This document shows positions 9,601 through 16,752 of a stretch of 40,642 nt of DNA, piece by piece (positions within the stretch are counted from its first letter, which is position 1; the number at the start of each line of letters is the position of its first letter). Below the pieces are notes generated by a model, which saw only the letters and a program-made list of their open reading frames with translations, did not search any database and was not told the origin of the DNA. The stretch is from an uncultured Paraprevotella sp. GTDB taxonomy: Bacteria > Bacteroidota > Bacteroidia > Bacteroidales > Bacteroidaceae. The stretch is taken from the NCBI GenBank assembly GCA_944320775.1, contig CALUIV010000027.1, forward strand, positions 1 to 40,642, written 5' to 3'. The translations under genes were made by a program, and so were the position numbers.

Positions 9601-10495
9601 GGGCGAAGCCGTGCCATTCGATATGTTGATCGATTTGAATAGTGTAAATCAGCTCGACAAGTTCCAGTATATGGCGCGTCCGGATGGCGGTAATGGTTGC
9701 CTGCAGGAAGGTGTTGTTTATTACAGCATGGATAAGACGGAATGGACTGAGGCCGGTAAGTTCAGCTGGGAGGCTGGTGGTACGCATGAGTTCCGTTTCG
9801 ACGGACAACCGACAGCACGTTACATCAAGCTTTCTGTAAGCAAGGCCGTAGGTAATTTCGGTTCAGGTCTGGAAATGTATGTTTTCAAAGTTCCGGGAAC
9901 GACCAGCTTGATTCCGGGCGACATCAACCGCGACAACAAGGTGGATGAGAACGACCTGACATCGTATATGAACTATACGGGTCTGCGCAAGGGCGATGGC
10001 GACTTCGACTATGTGAGCATCGGCGACTTGAACCGCAACAACCTGATTGATGCCTTCGACATCTCGGCCGTTGGTATCAAGCTCGAAACGGGCGTAAGTA
10101 GCCGTCGTGTAGAGCCGGTAGCCGGAACGGTGACGGTGAAGGCCGACAAGAAGACCTATCAGGCCGGCGAGACGGTAGAAATCATCGTTCGTGGCGAGGG
10201 ATTGCGTTCGGTCAATGCGTTGAGCTTCGCTTTGCCGTATGATACGAAGGATCTGGAATATGTGGGTGTAGAAGCCAAGGGCATGAAAGAGATGCAGAAT
10301 CTCACCTACGACCGTCTGCATACGAATGGTCAGAAAGCACTTTATCCGACATTCGTAAACTTGGGCGAAAAGCCTTATCTGGAAGATGGCGAGCTGATGA
10401 TTGTACGCTTTAAGGCAAAACGCAAACTGACGTTCGACCTGAAGGCTATCGACGGTATGATCGTTGATAAGTATATGAACAGTGTGAAATTCTGA
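6635..10495 (+). CDS. Secreted GH31 glycosidase with FN3, CBM32, dockerin and cohesin-like domains
   Basis: The ATG at 6635 gives 1286 residues with a clear signal peptide (about 1-31, ending SAHASA). Order: GH31 N-terminal beta domain (about 60-250); catalytic barrel (about 255-590) with the nucleophile in KTDVAW (D429) and the acid/base in TGDQTG (D481); C-terminal beta domains (about 590-870); FN3 (about 878-948); F5/8-type CBM32 (949-1090); type I dockerin with two calcium loops starting at D1096 and D1131; cohesin-like domain (about 1165-1286). The motif KTDVAWVGAGYSFGL resembles the GH31 branch that contains alpha-N-acetylgalactosaminidases, as I recall it, so mucin-type O-glycans are a candidate substrate. 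Alpha-glucosidase or alpha-galactosidase activity is not excluded. Monocistronic, with its own promoter and terminator. Confidence 0.88.
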   Translation: MKKKTVNSIQGKAALLALALPAGMMPLSAHASAIVSDASARDQATPARLAITGARMINPSTVELLYTDGRHLTMDFYGRNIVRLFQDNAGGIVRDPEAQPEAQILVDEPRRDAGQVDLRDNGGNIEIRTDSMTLTVNKSDGTFQLRDGEGRLVVESAAPVKFEKGRTTLMLKEQPDEWFYGGGVQNGRFSHKGKAIEIVNTNNWTDGGVASPTPFYWSTAGYGLMWHTFRPGLYDFGAAEKGIVSLQHDANYLDVFLMVGQTPVDLLNDFYQLTGHPVLLPKFGFYEGHLNAYNRDYWKEDPNGILYEDGKRYKESQTDNGGTKESLNGEKNNYQFSARAVIDRYNAADMPLGWVLPNDGYGTGYGQTETLDGNIQNLKEFGDYARKLGVEIGLWTQSDLYPKEGVSALLQRDIVKEVRDAGVRVLKTDVAWVGAGYSFGLNGVADVGHIMPYYGNDARPFIISIDGWAGTQRYAGIWTGDQTGGEWEYIRFHIPTYIGSGLSGQPNISSDMDGIFGGKNMAVNIRDFQWKTFTPMQLNMDGWGSNPKYPQALGEPATPINRWYLKMKSEFMPYTYSIAHEAIDGKPMVRAMFLDYPNAYTMDESTRYQFLYGPSVLVAPVYQDTQADSEGNDVRNGIYLPEGRWIDYFTGEIYEGGRIINNFVTPIWKLPVFVKQGAIIPMTAPNNNPNRIPADLRIYDLYPAGTTEFTEYDDDGRTEAYRRGESATTHIVSEEKDGRVTVTVEPTKGSFAGMEKEKQTYFRLNVTSEPKSVKVKVGKKSVKLTEVNSMDEFRAGENVMFYEAEPNMNRFSDKEEAFAQVKVVKNPVVHVKVGKTDVTAQPVVLDVKGYVYAPADHLLQHTGTLEAPKAQITDEDTKPYTLTPSWAAVSGADYYEIEFNGMVYSTITDTRLLFENLKAETTYSFKVRAVNRDGHSDWTTVQATTKANPLEFAIKGITAETTCENQGGQDVNKLFDFDEKSGWHSKWGKGEAVPFDMLIDLNSVNQLDKFQYMARPDGGNGCLQEGVVYYSMDKTEWTEAGKFSWEAGGTHEFRFDGQPTARYIKLSVSKAVGNFGSGLEMYVFKVPGTTSLIPGDINRDNKVDENDLTSYMNYTGLRKGDGDFDYVSIGDLNRNNLIDAFDISAVGIKLETGVSSRRVEPVAGTVTVKADKKTYQAGETVEIIVRGEGLRSVNALSFALPYDTKDLEYVGVEAKGMKEMQNLTYDRLHTNGQKALYPTFVNLGEKPYLEDGELMIVRFKAKRKLTFDLKAIDGMIVDKYMNSVKF

Positions 10496-10541
10496 CGAAT
10501 ACAGGTATTGAGATAGCGTCTTGATAAAAACTGGATAAAAA

Positions 10542-10585
10542 AACCATCCGCAGAGGTAAATACCTTCGGCGGATGGTTGTTTTTT
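10542..10585 (+). terminator. Rho-independent terminator after the GH31 gene
   Basis: Arms AACCATCCGC (10542-10551) and GCGGATGGTT (10569-10578), extended inward by a GAGGTA/TACCTT pairing, are followed by a T-run to 10585. It lies 47 nt after the GH31 stop. Confidence 0.85.
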
Positions 10586-10701
10586 GTCTGAGATTTCGTA
10601 TCAAGTTGATTGATGATTGGGTGGTGAAACAAAGGTAAAGGAACGGGAATAGTGGGGTATAGCAAATAAGAACAGGAACCTTAGAGAAACAAACAAAAGA
10701 T

Positions 10702-11880
10702 ATGAGGAACAAGGAATTACGTGAAAACGCGGGATTATCGCGCGGTTTGCTTTACGCATTGGCTACGATAGCCGGACTTTCCGTGGCCAATCTTTATTAC
10801 AATCAGCCGTTGCTCCATGTGATGGGGCCGGATTTGGGATGTGGCGAGGCGCAGACGGCCCGCATTGCCCTGCTTACTCAGGTGGGCTATGCCTTAGGAC
10901 TTTTTTTCATCGTACCATTGGCCGATTTGTACAGCCGTCGGCGTATCATTACGGCCGATCTTGGGCTGTTGGTCATTGCGTTGCTGGCCATGGCTTTGGC
11001 TCCGACGGTCGGTGTGGCCTGGGGCGCTTCGGTTGTCATCGGCATCTGTTCGGTAGTGCCGCAGATTTTTGTTCCGCTGGCAGCCCAGTATTCCACCCCT
11101 GAGGAGAAGGGGCGTAATGTGGGTATTGTCGTTTCAGGGTTGCTTACGGGCATTTTGGCTTCACGCGTGGTGAGTGGGGCTGTAGGCGAATTATGGGGCT
11201 GGCGCACCATGTACTATGTTGCGGCCGGTCTGATGGTGTTGTCGGCCGGAGTGATGTTGCGGGTGTTGCCTCCTTCCGAAAGTAATTTCCGTGGGTCGTA
11301 TGGCGCTTTGATGCGTTCGCTTGTGTCGCTCGTACGAACCTATCCTGCACTTCGTGTCTATGCCTTGCGTGCCGGTCTGGCTTTCGGGTCGTTTATGGGA
11401 TTATGGTCGGTATTGGCATTCCGGATGGCACGTGCGCCGTTTTTTGCCGGAAGCGACGAAGTGGGTGCTTTAGGCTTGTGCGGCGTGGCCGGAGCCTTGA
11501 CCGCTTCGTTCATCGGGCGACTGACGGGACGAATCGGGGTGCGCCGGCTGAGTGTGGTTGGTGCCTTGATGCATTTGGTGGCCTGGGGCCTGTTTTTCAT
11601 AGCCGACGATACGTATGCGGGACTCATTGCCGGCATTTTAGTGCTCGACATCGGTATGCAGTGCGTACAGCTCGGCAATCAGACCCGAATGTTTGCCCTT
11701 TGTCCGTCGGCTTCGAACCGTATGAACACCATTTTTATGACGGCCTATTTTATTGGTGGCTCGTTGGGTACATTTGCTTCTGGTTCAGCATGGGTGATCG
11801 GTGGTTGGTCCGGCGTTGTACTGGCAGGAGCGGTCTTCTCGCTTTTATCTCTTTGCTGCACCTGCTGCTCACGCTATTGA
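10702..11880 (+). CDS. MFS transporter
   Basis: Major facilitator of 392 residues with about twelve predicted helices. Helix 1 is followed by NLYYNQPLLHVMG, a motif of the YnfM/AraJ-like drug and metabolite group. The loop 2-3 motif appears as PLADLYSRRRII (about 75-86), and a related sequence GRLTGRIGVRRLS occurs at the start of the second half. The protein ends shortly after the last helix with a Cys-rich tail, a little abrupt but within family length. No consensus promoter was found in the 116 bp after the upstream terminator. Coding is noticeably GC-richer than the efflux and GH31 genes. Substrate unknown. Confidence 0.85.
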   Translation: MRNKELRENAGLSRGLLYALATIAGLSVANLYYNQPLLHVMGPDLGCGEAQTARIALLTQVGYALGLFFIVPLADLYSRRRIITADLGLLVIALLAMALAPTVGVAWGASVVIGICSVVPQIFVPLAAQYSTPEEKGRNVGIVVSGLLTGILASRVVSGAVGELWGWRTMYYVAAGLMVLSAGVMLRVLPPSESNFRGSYGALMRSLVSLVRTYPALRVYALRAGLAFGSFMGLWSVLAFRMARAPFFAGSDEVGALGLCGVAGALTASFIGRLTGRIGVRRLSVVGALMHLVAWGLFFIADDTYAGLIAGILVLDIGMQCVQLGNQTRMFALCPSASNRMNTIFMTAYFIGGSLGTFASGSAWVIGGWSGVVLAGAVFSLLSLCCTCCSRY

Positions 11881-11952
11881 GCGGGTAGGCAGCCGGGGCA
11901 ATGAGGCGGGACAGATAAGAAAAAGTCTAAATTCACATTTTTTTTTTTTTGT

Positions 11953-11984
11953 TTTGGTTTTTAAACGAAAAAGATTTATATTTG
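11953..11984 (+). promoter_or_regulatory. Promoter of the small-peptide/lipoprotein operon
   Basis: TTTG at 11953-11956, a 20-bp spacer and TATATTTG at 11977-11984 match the Bacteroidetes consensus. The 5' leader to the ATG at 12018 is about 27 nt and A/T-rich. A run of twelve T residues (about 11939-11950) lies immediately upstream. Confidence 0.75.
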
Positions 11985-12017
11985 CCCTTAAGGTTTAACC
12001 TTTTAAAAAACATAATT

Positions 12018-12191
12018 ATGAAAAAAATCAGAACCATGACTATCGGAACCGTTCGCGGAGCCTATGAGGCTCCCAAGTGTGAAATCATTGAGTTGCGGCA
12101 GGAAAGCCCGCTGTGTGGCAGCGCCACGCACGAATCTTACGAAGAAGACTATTTTGACTGGAGCGCCTCATCCTCCGTCTGGAAAGTGTAA
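12018..12191 (+). CDS. Small 57-residue protein with a YxAPxCEIIEL motif
   Basis: The in-frame ATG at 12018 fits the promoter at 11953-11984. The product begins MKKIRTMTIGTVRGAYEAPK, continues CEIIELRQESPLCGS, and ends in a Tyr/Glu/Asp- and Trp-rich tail (YEEDYFDW, SSVWKV). There is no membrane helix or signal peptide. Bacteroidales genomes carry many short, poorly annotated proteins with a Y-x-x-P-x(3)-[VI]-x-[EL] core, often next to fimbrillin-type lipoproteins; this appears to be one of them. It is the first gene of a two-gene operon, with 18 nt to the lipoprotein start. Function unknown: a secreted or modified peptide, or a partner of the lipoprotein, are both possible. Confidence 0.7.
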   Translation: MKKIRTMTIGTVRGAYEAPKCEIIELRQESPLCGSATHESYEEDYFDWSASSSVWKV

Positions 12192-12209
12192 CTTTAAATG
12201 TAATGCCTT

Positions 12210-13523
12210 ATGAAAACACTACGTATTTTAACCATGGCCGTCGCGGCGCTGATATGGGCCGCCTGCGGCAACGAAGACTTCCTTGAGAACAATCCGGGCA
12301 ACGAGGCCGCAAAGCCCGTGCTCATGACCTTTACGGCCGACGGGCCGCAGACACGCACCCAGCTGGCGGCCGGAAACAAAGTATATTGGACGGAGTACGA
12401 CGAGATAGCCCTGTGGGACGGTAGCGAAGCGTATCAGAAGTTGATGGTCGATGCCGAATCCATCGACGGCAGCAAGGCCACTTTCTCGGGCCCAGCCATC
12501 CCGGGAGCCGACTACACCGCCTTCTACCCCCTGGTAGCCGTAAAAAGCATGACCTCCACGTCCGTCACCTTCACCCTGCCCGCCGAGCAGACCGCCGTGG
12601 CCGGCACCTTTGCCAACCAGCTGGCGCCCTCGCTGGCCAAGGCCACAGGCGGCAGCACCAACTTGGTGTTCGAGAACCTCTGCGCCCTGGTGAAGTTCAC
12701 CGCGGGAGCCGACATGGCCGGTGAAGGCACCCTCACCCTCGTGGGAGGCAACGCCACCGAGGCACTGGCCGGCAAGTATTGGCTCGAATACTCCACCGGT
12801 AATCAATCTCCCGCCGAGCCCGCTTACCGCATCGCCCTCAAGGGTACCTTCGAGGCCGGAAAGGACTACTACTTCGTCGTGCTTCCCGGCACGCTGCCCA
12901 ACGGCTTCAGCCTGCTCTACGATGACGGCAAGAGCAAGCTCTACCGCAAGGCCACCGGCAAGAGTACCGAGCTCCAGGCCGGACGCATCCTCAACCTGGG
13001 CACGCTGTCATTGACCGGTTTCGAGAAGGCCGTTATCAAGCAGATATATGCCGGACTCGAGGGCGGAACCGCAAGCGAGAATGCCGACGGCACAGTCACG
13101 CTGAGCGATGCCGATTTGACGGCCTTGGCAGCGATGACCGAGCTGGCGCTGCCTTCGGGAGGATTGACCTCGCTGGGCGGCATCGGCTACTGCACCGGGC
13201 TGACTACTCTGAAATGCGCCAACAATCAGCTGACCGAGCTGAACCTCAGCGGGCTGACCAAGCTGACCACGTTGTGGTGCCACCTGAACCAGCTGACCAC
13301 GCTGGATGTCAGCCAGCTGACCAACCTGACGGAGTTGTGGTGCTTCCAGAACAATCTGACCGCGCTGGACATCACCCGGCTGACCAACCTGAACAGAATT
13401 TATTGCGGCAATCAGAAAGGCGGCCGGCAGCTGACGCTGACCCTGACGGCGGCACAGGAAGGAGTGTGGAACAGTTGGAGTTACGACTCTGATAATACGA
13501 ATGTCACTCTCGATGTGAAATAG
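12210..13523 (+). CDS. Fimbrillin-like lipoprotein with C-terminal leucine-rich repeats
   Basis: 437 residues. A lipoprotein signal ends in IWAAC (Cys19). Residues about 35-270 resemble the fimbrillin/Mfa-like N-terminal domain of Bacteroidales surface proteins (MTFTADGPQTRTQL, then VYWTEYDEIALWDG, TAFYPL and FVVLPGTLP). Residues about 315-405 carry leucine-rich repeats of 21 residues with the pattern L-x-x-L-x-x-L-x-C-x-x-N-x-L-x-x-L-[DN], found in Bacteroidales surface LRR proteins. Coding is strongly GC-rich compared with both flanks, suggesting acquisition or a different mutational history. Probable surface-exposed adhesin or binding protein; ligand unknown. Confidence 0.8.
   Translation: MKTLRILTMAVAALIWAACGNEDFLENNPGNEAAKPVLMTFTADGPQTRTQLAAGNKVYWTEYDEIALWDGSEAYQKLMVDAESIDGSKATFSGPAIPGADYTAFYPLVAVKSMTSTSVTFTLPAEQTAVAGTFANQLAPSLAKATGGSTNLVFENLCALVKFTAGADMAGEGTLTLVGGNATEALAGKYWLEYSTGNQSPAEPAYRIALKGTFEAGKDYYFVVLPGTLPNGFSLLYDDGKSKLYRKATGKSTELQAGRILNLGTLSLTGFEKAVIKQIYAGLEGGTASENADGTVTLSDADLTALAAMTELALPSGGLTSLGGIGYCTGLTTLKCANNQLTELNLSGLTKLTTLWCHLNQLTTLDVSQLTNLTELWCFQNNLTALDITRLTNLNRIYCGNQKGGRQLTLTLTAAQEGVWNSWSYDSDNTNVTLDVK
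13191..13421 (+). repeat. 63-bp tandem repeat encoding the LRR units
   Basis: Units start at 13191, 13254, 13317 and 13380 (the last partial). Each encodes 21 residues beginning CTG-ACC-(AAG/AAC)-CTG. Shared blocks such as CTGACCAACCTGA keep the units similar at DNA level, which could allow gain or loss of repeats. Confidence 0.8.
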
Positions 13524-13604
13524 CTGACCACCCCCTCTCCTCCGATAGCCCCACAGACGTTAAGGAGTGTAGGAGGTGCGTGTGCAGCATGAATTGTAAA
13601 ACCG

Positions 13605-13642
13605 AAAAAGGTCGTATCATTGCGTAATGATACGACCTTTTT
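13605..13642. terminator. Bidirectional terminator between convergent genes
   Basis: Perfect 17-bp arms at 13605-13621 and 13626-13642 with a 4-nt loop. Runs of A before and T after make it functional in both directions. It separates the plus-strand lipoprotein operon from the minus-strand phosphatase gene ending at 13770. Confidence 0.88.
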
Positions 13643-13769
13643 TCTTGTGCGCTTTTCCGGGTGCCTCAGGAAAGCAAATCATCAGTTCCGGTTTTCAGAA
13701 AATAGAGGCTGAGCCGTTTTTCATGATTTCAGAGCCCCATTTCCGGCTCAGGCTGCGGAGCTTGCGGAC

Positions 13770-15734
13770 TCATTCCAACTCAATGGTTTTCAGCGTGGCT
13801 CCGTCGCAATCCATGATGGTCAGCGTCAGCCGGTCTTCTTCTTTCCTGAGCAGGGCTATTGTGGCCCCCTTGGTTTCGTAGCCTCCTCCGATGTAGACTG
13901 GGAAGGGGTTGTCGTTGATTTCGCCCGGAGCATAAAACCGCCAATGGTGTGTATGTCCGAAAATACCCAGGTCAAAACGCCCTTTTTCGAGCCATGGCGC
14001 CCAAAGCGGCGGACAGGGCTGATAGTCGTCCGTATTGCCCCAAATCGGAATGTGGCTCATCACGATGCGGCGGTTAGCCTTGCGGAACGGGCGGCTTTTG
14101 ATTTCCTCGTGAAGAAACTTTGCCTGGTCTTGCCGGAAACGGGTGAAGTCGTTCAGACCGTAATATACCCAATGGCTGTCAGGTTTGTCTTCACCGCAGT
14201 CCAGCAGCACAAAGCGCGTGTCCCCCCAGCTGAAGGCTCCGTATGAACGGCCGGGAATACCTCCGGGATAATCGAACAGACTGGGCATGCCCGATGAATA
14301 GGCATTTCGGATTTCGTGGTTGCCGCGCACAAAGAATATTGGGCGTGAAGCGCCGTCGAAAAGTTGAGCTACCCGGTTGATGTTGAGGATAGCTTCTTCG
14401 CGTGTGGATGGTTCGGGCAGGCAGTCACCGTTGAATACCGTAAAGTCATGTGGAATACGTGCTGCTGTTTGTGCAAGTCTTTCTTCAAGTTCCCTTACGC
14501 AGTGCGTGTCGTTGAAGATCAGAGCTGCAAAATTCTCGGTATTTTTATCCGGTAAGGTAAAACTGTAGATGTTGCTGTATACCGTATCACCGAATGCTTT
14601 GTAATAAGAGCGGTTTTCGAGTAGTTCGCGGGCACCGACACGGTAATAATAACGTTGACCAGCTTCCAGACTGTCCAAAAGAATCTTTTGTTCGATATCA
14701 TGGCAGACAGCCTGTCCTCCGATTAATGTCTGTGCGCGATGCAAACCAGATGATAGGGAAGATGGGTTGGTCAGAAGTAGAGAATCTGTTGTATATTCTA
14801 TCCAGCAGTGTGATGGCCGGTACGTTTGGAATAATATGGAAATTGTATTTTCTGTCGGATTTTGCAGATAAGGTGCTCCGTAGAAGAAGTCTTCTGCTGG
14901 CTGTTTGAACCGGAACGTTGCACGTATCGGTCGGTGATCGGAAGCCAGTGGCGCATTCAGAACGCGTACTGCCGACGGATTCCAGTAACATTGATCTGCT
15001 GTGGCTTTCCAGATACCAATATAATCAATGGTACGGTCGGGTTTATCTGCAGGAAATGTAAAGGCTTTAGGATTATTTACGATGTGAAAGTTTTCTGCCA
15101 GAGCTTTTATTTCCGGACTGTCTGGCGTAGCATTTAAATCACCGGCCAGAAAGACAGGTTTGGCTTTCAGCAAGGATAATTCATGGTTCAGGATTTTTAC
15201 GGATTCTATCCGGTCTTTTTCTGTTAGTGAGAAATGGGTGCAGATGGCATAGTAGTTGGGAAATTCTACAATAAGAAGTGTGCGTCGTTCTTCTTTGCCT
15301 GGCAGTGCGACATTCTTTACGCCAATAGGACGTTCCTTACTGAGCAATCCCACACCATAGTTTCCTTTATTGATCTTGATTGCGCGTCCGAATACAGGAT
15401 ACATCCGGCATTCAAAAGCCAGTTCTCCTAGGACATAGCGGTGTTGGCTGCGTGCCGTACAGCTGTCTATTTCTTGAAGTGCTACCAGATCTGCTTTGCT
15501 ACGTATGATTTCTTCAGCTACACGTTTGTAATCTGTACGATTGTCCATGCCACGTCCGTTGCGGATGTTGTAGGTTACGAAAGTGATTTCATCGGGGATG
15601 GTAGTTTTTGCATAAAATGGTGTTGGTAGACTTAAACCCAATATGGCTGTTAGAATGGTGTAAAGTTTAATTTTTTCTGAAAATATTGTTTTTAGAAAAG
15701 AGTGCGTTGGTAAAATAGATTTAAATGTTTTCAT
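13770..15734 (-). CDS. Endonuclease/exonuclease/phosphatase domain fused to a metallophosphatase
   Basis: From the ATG at 15734 the product is 654 residues; a longer frame to 15761 would start inside the upstream terminator hairpin. An N-terminal signal/anchor is followed by an EEP domain (about 40-275) with FVTYNIRNGRG, LVALQEID, FLAGDLNATPDS and the closing ASDHRPIRATF motif (Asp-His). A purple-acid-phosphatase-like beta segment comes next (about 280-400), then a calcineurin-like metallophosphatase (about 405-640) with FNDTH, FNGDCL, FVRGNHE, MSHIP and GHTHHW, which contain all the metal ligands. The protein is probably exported and could cleave two classes of phosphoester. Substrate unknown. 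Confidence 0.85.
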   Translation of the reverse strand: MKTFKSILPTHSFLKTIFSEKIKLYTILTAILGLSLPTPFYAKTTIPDEITFVTYNIRNGRGMDNRTDYKRVAEEIIRSKADLVALQEIDSCTARSQHRYVLGELAFECRMYPVFGRAIKINKGNYGVGLLSKERPIGVKNVALPGKEERRTLLIVEFPNYYAICTHFSLTEKDRIESVKILNHELSLLKAKPVFLAGDLNATPDSPEIKALAENFHIVNNPKAFTFPADKPDRTIDYIGIWKATADQCYWNPSAVRVLNAPLASDHRPIRATFRFKQPAEDFFYGAPYLQNPTENTISILFQTYRPSHCWIEYTTDSLLLTNPSSLSSGLHRAQTLIGGQAVCHDIEQKILLDSLEAGQRYYYRVGARELLENRSYYKAFGDTVYSNIYSFTLPDKNTENFAALIFNDTHCVRELEERLAQTAARIPHDFTVFNGDCLPEPSTREEAILNINRVAQLFDGASRPIFFVRGNHEIRNAYSSGMPSLFDYPGGIPGRSYGAFSWGDTRFVLLDCGEDKPDSHWVYYGLNDFTRFRQDQAKFLHEEIKSRPFRKANRRIVMSHIPIWGNTDDYQPCPPLWAPWLEKGRFDLGIFGHTHHWRFYAPGEINDNPFPVYIGGGYETKGATIALLRKEEDRLTLTIMDCDGATLKTIELE

Positions 15735-15751
15735 GAGTAGTTTGTTTTCTG

Positions 15752-15793
15752 AAAAGATCAACCTGAATTAAGTATTATTCAGGTTGATCTTTT
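15752..15793 (-). terminator. Terminator of the DUF3332 gene
   Basis: Perfect 17-bp arms at 15752-15768 and 15777-15793 around an 8-nt loop, 36 nt beyond the stop of the minus-strand gene at 15830. On that strand the stem ends in TTTT. It overlaps the first codons of the longest reading of the next gene, which argues for the shorter start. Confidence 0.8.
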
Positions 15794-15829
15794 TCTATGT
15801 TTTATCAATGAATTTTATTCATTCGAGGA

Positions 15830-16375
15830 TTATTTAGCTTGTACCGGAACGATGGGTAAGGCTGCTTGAAGTTGTTCCATGCCTTTACTGTCGTTGGTAA
15901 CGGTGAGTTCTTGTCCGTCAGGAGTATAAACAGTAAGCGTTTTATCATCGTTTACTTTTACTAACCGGCGTACTGAGCCGTTGTCGTCCAGATTCCATGT
16001 CTTGGTATCGGCATCAAATGCCAGGCGTACGCTGTCGTTGCTTGTTTCATTGGTGATGGTATAGCCATTCTTGTCTGATGCTACGAGATAGATATTGCCA
16101 TCTGAACCAACCATCCGACGTGTTTCATTGGCGGCTATCAGTTGTTCGCCAGTCCAGAATTCGATAGTATTCAGGATAAACCAGTCAATCGAAAAACAAA
16201 ATCCATAGACAGGAGTTAACAGAATTCCGATGAAGCCATTCAGATATTTGTTTCCGGTAGCATTCTGGTTCCATGAAGAAACTTTGTTTAGTAAGCCGAA
16301 CGAACCGATACACGAGGTGTTCAGCAGGGCACCTGCTAATATGAAGCAGGGTACCATCATTAAATTTTTTCTCAT
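15830..16375 (-). CDS. DUF3332 family lipoprotein
   Basis: 181 residues. Signal peptide with lipobox LLNTSC (Cys22), then the DUF3332 hallmark: a Gly/Asn-rich stretch (GSFGLLNKVSSWNQNATGNK), a hydrophobic segment (about 46-72, FIGILLTPVYGFCFSIDWFI) and an NTIEFWTG motif. The remaining half is a beta-rich domain (GNIYLVASDKNGYTITN) that may be periplasmic. Monocistronic with its own terminator. Function unknown; the family is common in Bacteroidetes and some Proteobacteria. No consensus promoter is seen in the first 120 bp upstream. Confidence 0.88.
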   Translation of the reverse strand: MRKNLMMVPCFILAGALLNTSCIGSFGLLNKVSSWNQNATGNKYLNGFIGILLTPVYGFCFSIDWFILNTIEFWTGEQLIAANETRRMVGSDGNIYLVASDKNGYTITNETSNDSVRLAFDADTKTWNLDDNGSVRRLVKVNDDKTLTVYTPDGQELTVTNDSKGMEQLQAALPIVPVQAK

Positions 16376-16638
16376 TGTTGTTCGTTGTTTTAGTTCTTGA
16401 TAAAATTCATTTTCTCTTTTCTTGGCTAAAGTTGATAAAAAAAATCCATTTTAGAGGGTTATATCCTTTCTAATTGTTGCTATTTAAGTTTTTTTATTAT
16501 ACTCGTGAATTCGCGTTTTGCGGTTTACTTCAGGGAGATATAAGGGATATAGAAAAGGGGGATTCAGTTTTAGATTCAGAATAATATTTTTATTTATAAG
16601 CCGTTTGCATTTCCGTGATTCCAATATGTCATATATAG

Positions 16639-16690
16639 AATAAAAGCTCTATCTTTCCTGATATGCATTAGGATGGATAGAGCTTTTATT
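16639..16690 (-). terminator. Terminator of the nuo operon
   Basis: 15-bp arms at 16639-16653 and 16676-16690, with a further inner TCCT/AGGA pairing, 63 nt past the nuoN stop. T-rich on the minus strand. The rest of the 377-bp gap 16376-16752 shows nothing else I can name. Confidence 0.8.
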
Positions 16691-16752
16691 TTATAAGATT
16701 TCCTCCGATTTAATTTTATCGGCAGTGTGATGTATGTCTGATCGATTTTGAT

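Noticed and set aside
10375-10712. Two minus-strand frames over the GH31 terminator region
   Set aside because: They run antisense to the end of a clear gene and a strong terminator, with no family features.
11403-11888. Alternative frame across the MFS transporter end, suggesting a frameshift near the C-terminus
   Set aside because: The annotated frame carries all twelve helices to a family-typical length, and the other frame is hydrophilic and Cys/Arg-rich, typical of an antiframe in GC-rich DNA.
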